7,399 bases of DNA, taken from Desulfobacteraceae bacterium (GTDB lineage Bacteria > Desulfobacterota > DSM-4660 > Desulfatiglandales > B25-G16). Shown one piece after another: positions 5,835 to 7,399 of this stretch. The translations under genes and the position numbers were made by a program. The stretch spans positions 1 through 7,399 of the forward strand of contig DAOVDY010000029.1 of assembly GCA_030669265.1 (NCBI GenBank), in the 5' to 3' direction. How positions within the stretch are numbered: the stretch's first letter is position 1; each line of letters begins with the position of its first letter. Below the pieces are notes generated by a model. It made no database searches, had not been told where the DNA came from, and saw only the letters and a program-made list of their open reading frames with translations.

Positions 5835-7064
5835 TTATGGGATGGTACTTTGTTGTGATTCAATCCCTTTTAAATTTTCCGTTTTGAATGTTCCTTTTGT
5901 AAATGGAGATTGAGGATTAGTAGCTTGCCGTTCAATGGCCAATTGTGGATGCATTTTGTCTATGTGTTCCGAATAAGGAATGGGTTTTAATGATTGTGGC
6001 AATATCCTCACCCTCCTTTCTTCTCGCATGATTTCAAACAGATCAATGTACTGCATTGCTATTGCTTCAGCTGAGTTTGATTCTAAAAATGCCTTCAGGG
6101 CACTTTGTGATGCTCTGTATTTCTCTCCTTCTGTCAAAATGTCCATAAGATTGCCCTTGAATTCCTCGAAGTCCGAATAGGTAACCACAACATCTTTCAT
6201 GGTTTCGAAGAAGTTGGTATTTGAAGCAAGGATCGGACAGCCAGACCCCAAACATTGATAAGCCGTGCTCGATACAACAACCCCATTGCAGGGAGAACGG
6301 TGGATGATCAAAACATCAGAGGCATGAAGATAGTCATAGAGCCTCTCAATAGAAGGAGATTCCTTTCGAAACTCCATATCCACCATCTCCAGTCCTTTCA
6401 GTAAATCGATATCCTTTTGGGAGACTATCAGGAGCAGGCAGGGAAAGTGGGTGTTGACTTCTCGAATGAGGCGTAAGATCGGAAGATGATCTTTCAGCCT
6501 CTGTCCAAAGATCAGGATAATTTTCTTGTCTTGAGGAAGACCCAATTTTGCTCTGGAGGGCATCTTTTCTCCTCTTCGTAACGGCATACAAGGAAAGGAG
6601 ATCAGGCAGATCTTCTCTTCAGGATGGTATTTTTTCAAGAATTCCTCGTAGCGCCGGTCAAAGCATACAATGCGATCCCAATCAAACTGATAGAAGGAAG
6701 GATCAGCTGAAGGCCCATTGTCATGGATTACCGTGAGCGTGCTTGCCTTTCTCTGAATATGATGAAATATCTTACCCAGGCCATCTTTGGGTAGCATGCC
6801 CAGGTCTTGTGTGACAAAGATTTCGAAATCTGCTTCCAATATAGGGCGAGGATCAAGATAAGGAGACTTGGCTCCGGAGGTTGTAAAACACCTCACCACA
6901 TAATCTTCATCCTTTCCCACGATCGCCGTTCCGTGATAGTCATGGGTGAAAAAAGAGAAGACCTTAAGATCGTGACCCATCTTTACCCATTCACGTCCGA
7001 TCAATTCGGCATGGATTGAAACGCCAGAATCCTCATTCCAGGCCGACATCATTGCAATCTTCAT
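5835..7064 (-). CDS. GT-B fold glycosyltransferase, paralogue A (first gene of operon)
   Basis: 409 aa, probably a cytosolic sugar-nucleotide-dependent glycosyltransferase. The N-terminus MKIAMMSAWN followed by SGVSIHAELIGREWVKMGH (residues 13-31) is the usual first strand, glycine loop and helix of a GT-B enzyme. A conserved middle block has VTQDLGMLP (84-92), VIHDN (112-116) and FYQFDWD...CFDRRY (124-139). The C-terminal half has HASDVLIIHR (247-256) and SSTAYQCLGSGCPILAS (265-281), which occupies the nucleotide-sugar site of GT4-type enzymes but lacks the usual E-x7-E glutamates. The same blocks recur in the genes at 3462-4505 and 546-1604. The family domain ends near residue 346. Residues 347-409 are an extra tail, partly encoded by a decayed palindromic repeat. 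The start is supported by AAAGG 9 nt upstream. Donor and acceptor sugars cannot be read from the sequence; mannose is inferred from the GH130 neighbours. Confidence 0.85.
   Translation of the reverse strand: MKIAMMSAWNEDSGVSIHAELIGREWVKMGHDLKVFSFFTHDYHGTAIVGKDEDYVVRCFTTSGAKSPYLDPRPILEADFEIFVTQDLGMLPKDGLGKIFHHIQRKASTLTVIHDNGPSADPSFYQFDWDRIVCFDRRYEEFLKKYHPEEKICLISFPCMPLRRGEKMPSRAKLGLPQDKKIILIFGQRLKDHLPILRLIREVNTHFPCLLLIVSQKDIDLLKGLEMVDMEFRKESPSIERLYDYLHASDVLIIHRSPCNGVVVSSTAYQCLGSGCPILASNTNFFETMKDVVVTYSDFEEFKGNLMDILTEGEKYRASQSALKAFLESNSAEAIAMQYIDLFEIMREERRVRILPQSLKPIPYSEHIDKMHPQLAIERQATNPQSPFTKGTFKTENLKGIESQQSTIP
5861..5918. repeat. decayed palindromic repeat inside the 3' end of glycosyltransferase A
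   Basis: On the minus strand the segment runs from AATCCTCAATCTCC through TTTACAAAAGG to AAAAGGGATTG. Outer ends AATCC and GGATT are inverted, and the centre (CC...TTTACAAAAGG) is an imperfect dyad. It encodes NPQSPFTKGTFKTENLKGI (residues 383-401), which resembles the NPPSPFTKGG...LKGI peptide that many bacterial genomes yield from a dispersed palindromic repeat. Several expected G or C positions are changed, so this copy looks old. Copy number elsewhere cannot be seen from this window. Confidence 0.5.
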
Positions 7065-7152
7065 TTCACTTACCTTTTTGCAGATTTTGCACTATAGACT
7101 AAATGAAAACCTTAAATAGCAACAGACATGCCAATCTATTAACTTATTGATA

Positions 7153-7182
7153 TTTATAGCGTTTTAAGAAGAACTCTGTCAT
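7153..7182 (-). promoter_or_regulatory. possible sigma-70-type promoter
   Basis: On the minus strand ATGACA (7182-7177) and TATAAA (7158-7153) each differ from consensus by one base and are 18 nt apart. The start would fall near 7146, about 80 nt upstream of the first gene. The region is AT-rich, so such matches occur by chance. Confidence 0.35.
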
Positions 7183-7257
7183 GTAAAGGTATTACTTTCA
7201 TTTGAGCTTCCTCAGTTAAAATTAAATCTTATATTTTAACGTGATAAAACTTTACAT
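7181..7257 (-). repeat. outer 8-bp inverted repeat enclosing the inner hairpin
   Basis: Minus strand ATGTAAAG (7257-7250) is the exact inverse complement of CTTTACAT (7188-7181). The 61 nt between them contain the other inverted repeat (7215-7240), so the two can nest. One arm covers the predicted sigma-54 start; the other overlaps the -35 box of the possible sigma-70 promoter. Confidence 0.4.
7215..7240 (-). repeat. perfect 8-bp inverted repeat in operon leader
   Basis: Minus strand GTTAAAAT (7240-7233), a 10-nt spacer, then ATTTTAAC (7222-7215). It lies just downstream of the start predicted for the sigma-54-type promoter, so it could be an operator or a weak RNA stem. Confidence 0.45.
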
Positions 7258-7265
7258 AAAACTAC

Positions 7266-7282
7266 TGCCAAATTCGTGCCAA
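7266..7282 (-). promoter_or_regulatory. sigma-54-type (-24/-12) promoter candidate
   Basis: The minus strand reads TTGGCACGAATTTGGCA. This matches the RpoN consensus YTGGCACG-N4-TTGCW at every defined position except one (TTGC is TGGC), with the invariant GG and GC exactly 10 nt apart. Expected transcription start is near 7255, giving a leader of about 190 nt before the ATG at 7064. An enhancer-binding activator would be required; none is encoded in this window. Confidence 0.55.
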
Positions 7283-7311
7283 AACCTTTTTTTCTACTTC
7301 CAGATTTAATT

Positions 7312-7328
7312 TTTTTTCTAAGAAAAAA
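7312..7328. repeat. T/A palindrome upstream of the sigma-54-type site
   Basis: TTTTTTCT and AGAAAAAA flank a single central base, a perfect 8-bp dyad about 30 bp upstream of the -24 element. It may be a protein-binding or bent-DNA site; a transcript hairpin is impossible with a 1-nt loop, though slipped pairing is conceivable. Confidence 0.35.
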
Positions 7329-7359
7329 GATTGTATCCGAGAATTGGGATTTTAAGGGA

Positions 7360-7398
7360 TTATTCTTCAGCGATGGTAACAGGATTTTCTACTCTCAA
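7360..7398 (-). CDS. possible C-terminal end of an upstream leftward gene (partial)
   Basis: From the window edge, one minus-strand frame reads LRVENPVTIAEE and then TAA (7362-7360). The residue mix is protein-like and the stop lies just before the AT-rich promoter region, as expected for a preceding gene in the same direction. Only 12 residues are visible and the plus strand is also open here, so this is weak. Confidence 0.22.
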   Translation of the reverse strand: MRVENPVTIAEE

Positions 7399-7399
7399 T

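Larger units (their letters stand above)
7065..7359. other. AT-rich non-coding leader and promoter region
   Basis: About 295 nt without a convincing gene. It holds the sigma-54-type and sigma-70-type promoter candidates, two nested inverted repeats, one T/A palindrome and the AAAGG ribosome site of the first gene. I found no recognised riboswitch or tRNA. Confidence 0.6.

Noticed and set aside
5816..5863. Longer start for glycosyltransferase B (ATG at 5863, 457 aa)
   Set aside because: It lies within the preceding gene, and the added 16 residues do not resemble the family. The ATG at 5815 has a well-placed AGGAG and begins directly with the conserved strand.
6346..6591. Minus-strand 81-codon open frame inside glycosyltransferase A
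   Set aside because: It is an out-of-frame shadow of a gene whose own frame carries conserved glycosyltransferase motifs.
7240..7399. Plus-strand frame open to the window edge, with a protein-like stretch FFSDGNRIFYSQ
   Set aside because: It has no ATG in the frame, no ribosome site, and runs through the promoter and palindrome region. It is at best as weak as the opposite-strand partial end and cannot be supported without sequence beyond the edge.
1..7399. CRISPR array, tRNA, rRNA or transposase
   Set aside because: I saw no regularly spaced repeats, cloverleaf-like segments, rRNA sequence or transposase motifs on either strand.

Overview
The window reads as a bacterial chromosome segment carrying one compact, leftward (minus-strand) operon of seven genes, about 6.8 kb long, between two AT-rich non-coding flanks. 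Bacterial origin is supported by clear Shine-Dalgarno sites (AGGAG or AAGG class) before every main gene, a sigma-54-like promoter upstream, a receiver-domain gene, and a decayed copy of a palindromic repeat whose translation resembles the 'NPPSPFTKGG' repeats common in environmental Gram-negative genomes. A lineage such as Desulfobacterota or Nitrospirota would fit, but this is a guess and the sequence does not settle it.

Order in transcription direction (right to left): GT-B glycosyltransferase A (7064-5835); an unrelated GT4-like glycosyltransferase B (5815-4490); glycosyltransferase C, a paralogue of A (4505-3462); a GH130 protein with an altered phosphate pocket (3452-2532); a canonical-looking GH130 mannoside phosphorylase (2528-1656); glycosyltransferase F, a third paralogue of A (1604-546); and a short receiver-domain protein (546-253). 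Gene junctions are 19 nt, a 16-nt overlap, 9 nt, 3 nt, 51 nt and a 1-nt TAATG overlap, so the set is very probably co-transcribed and translationally coupled. No signal peptide or membrane segment is visible in any product, so the products look cytosolic.

The likely theme is intracellular assembly and trimming or recycling of a mannose-containing glycan. Four glycosyltransferases would add sugars, one GH130 enzyme could reversibly phosphorolyse beta-mannosidic bonds to give mannose 1-phosphate, and its divergent neighbour has lost the residues expected to bind phosphate. There is no flippase, polymerase, transporter or nucleotide-sugar gene in the window, so whether the product is exported or stored is unknown.

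Right flank (7065-7359, about 295 nt): no gene, but it holds a good sigma-54-type promoter (7266-7282), a possible sigma-70 promoter (7153-7182), two nested perfect inverted repeats and a T/A palindrome. The last 39 nt may hold the C-terminal end of another leftward gene. Left flank (1-252): an in-frame continuation of the receiver gene past its stop (to 136), then a weak terminator-like stem with a T-rich tract (85-134). I see nothing in 1-84.
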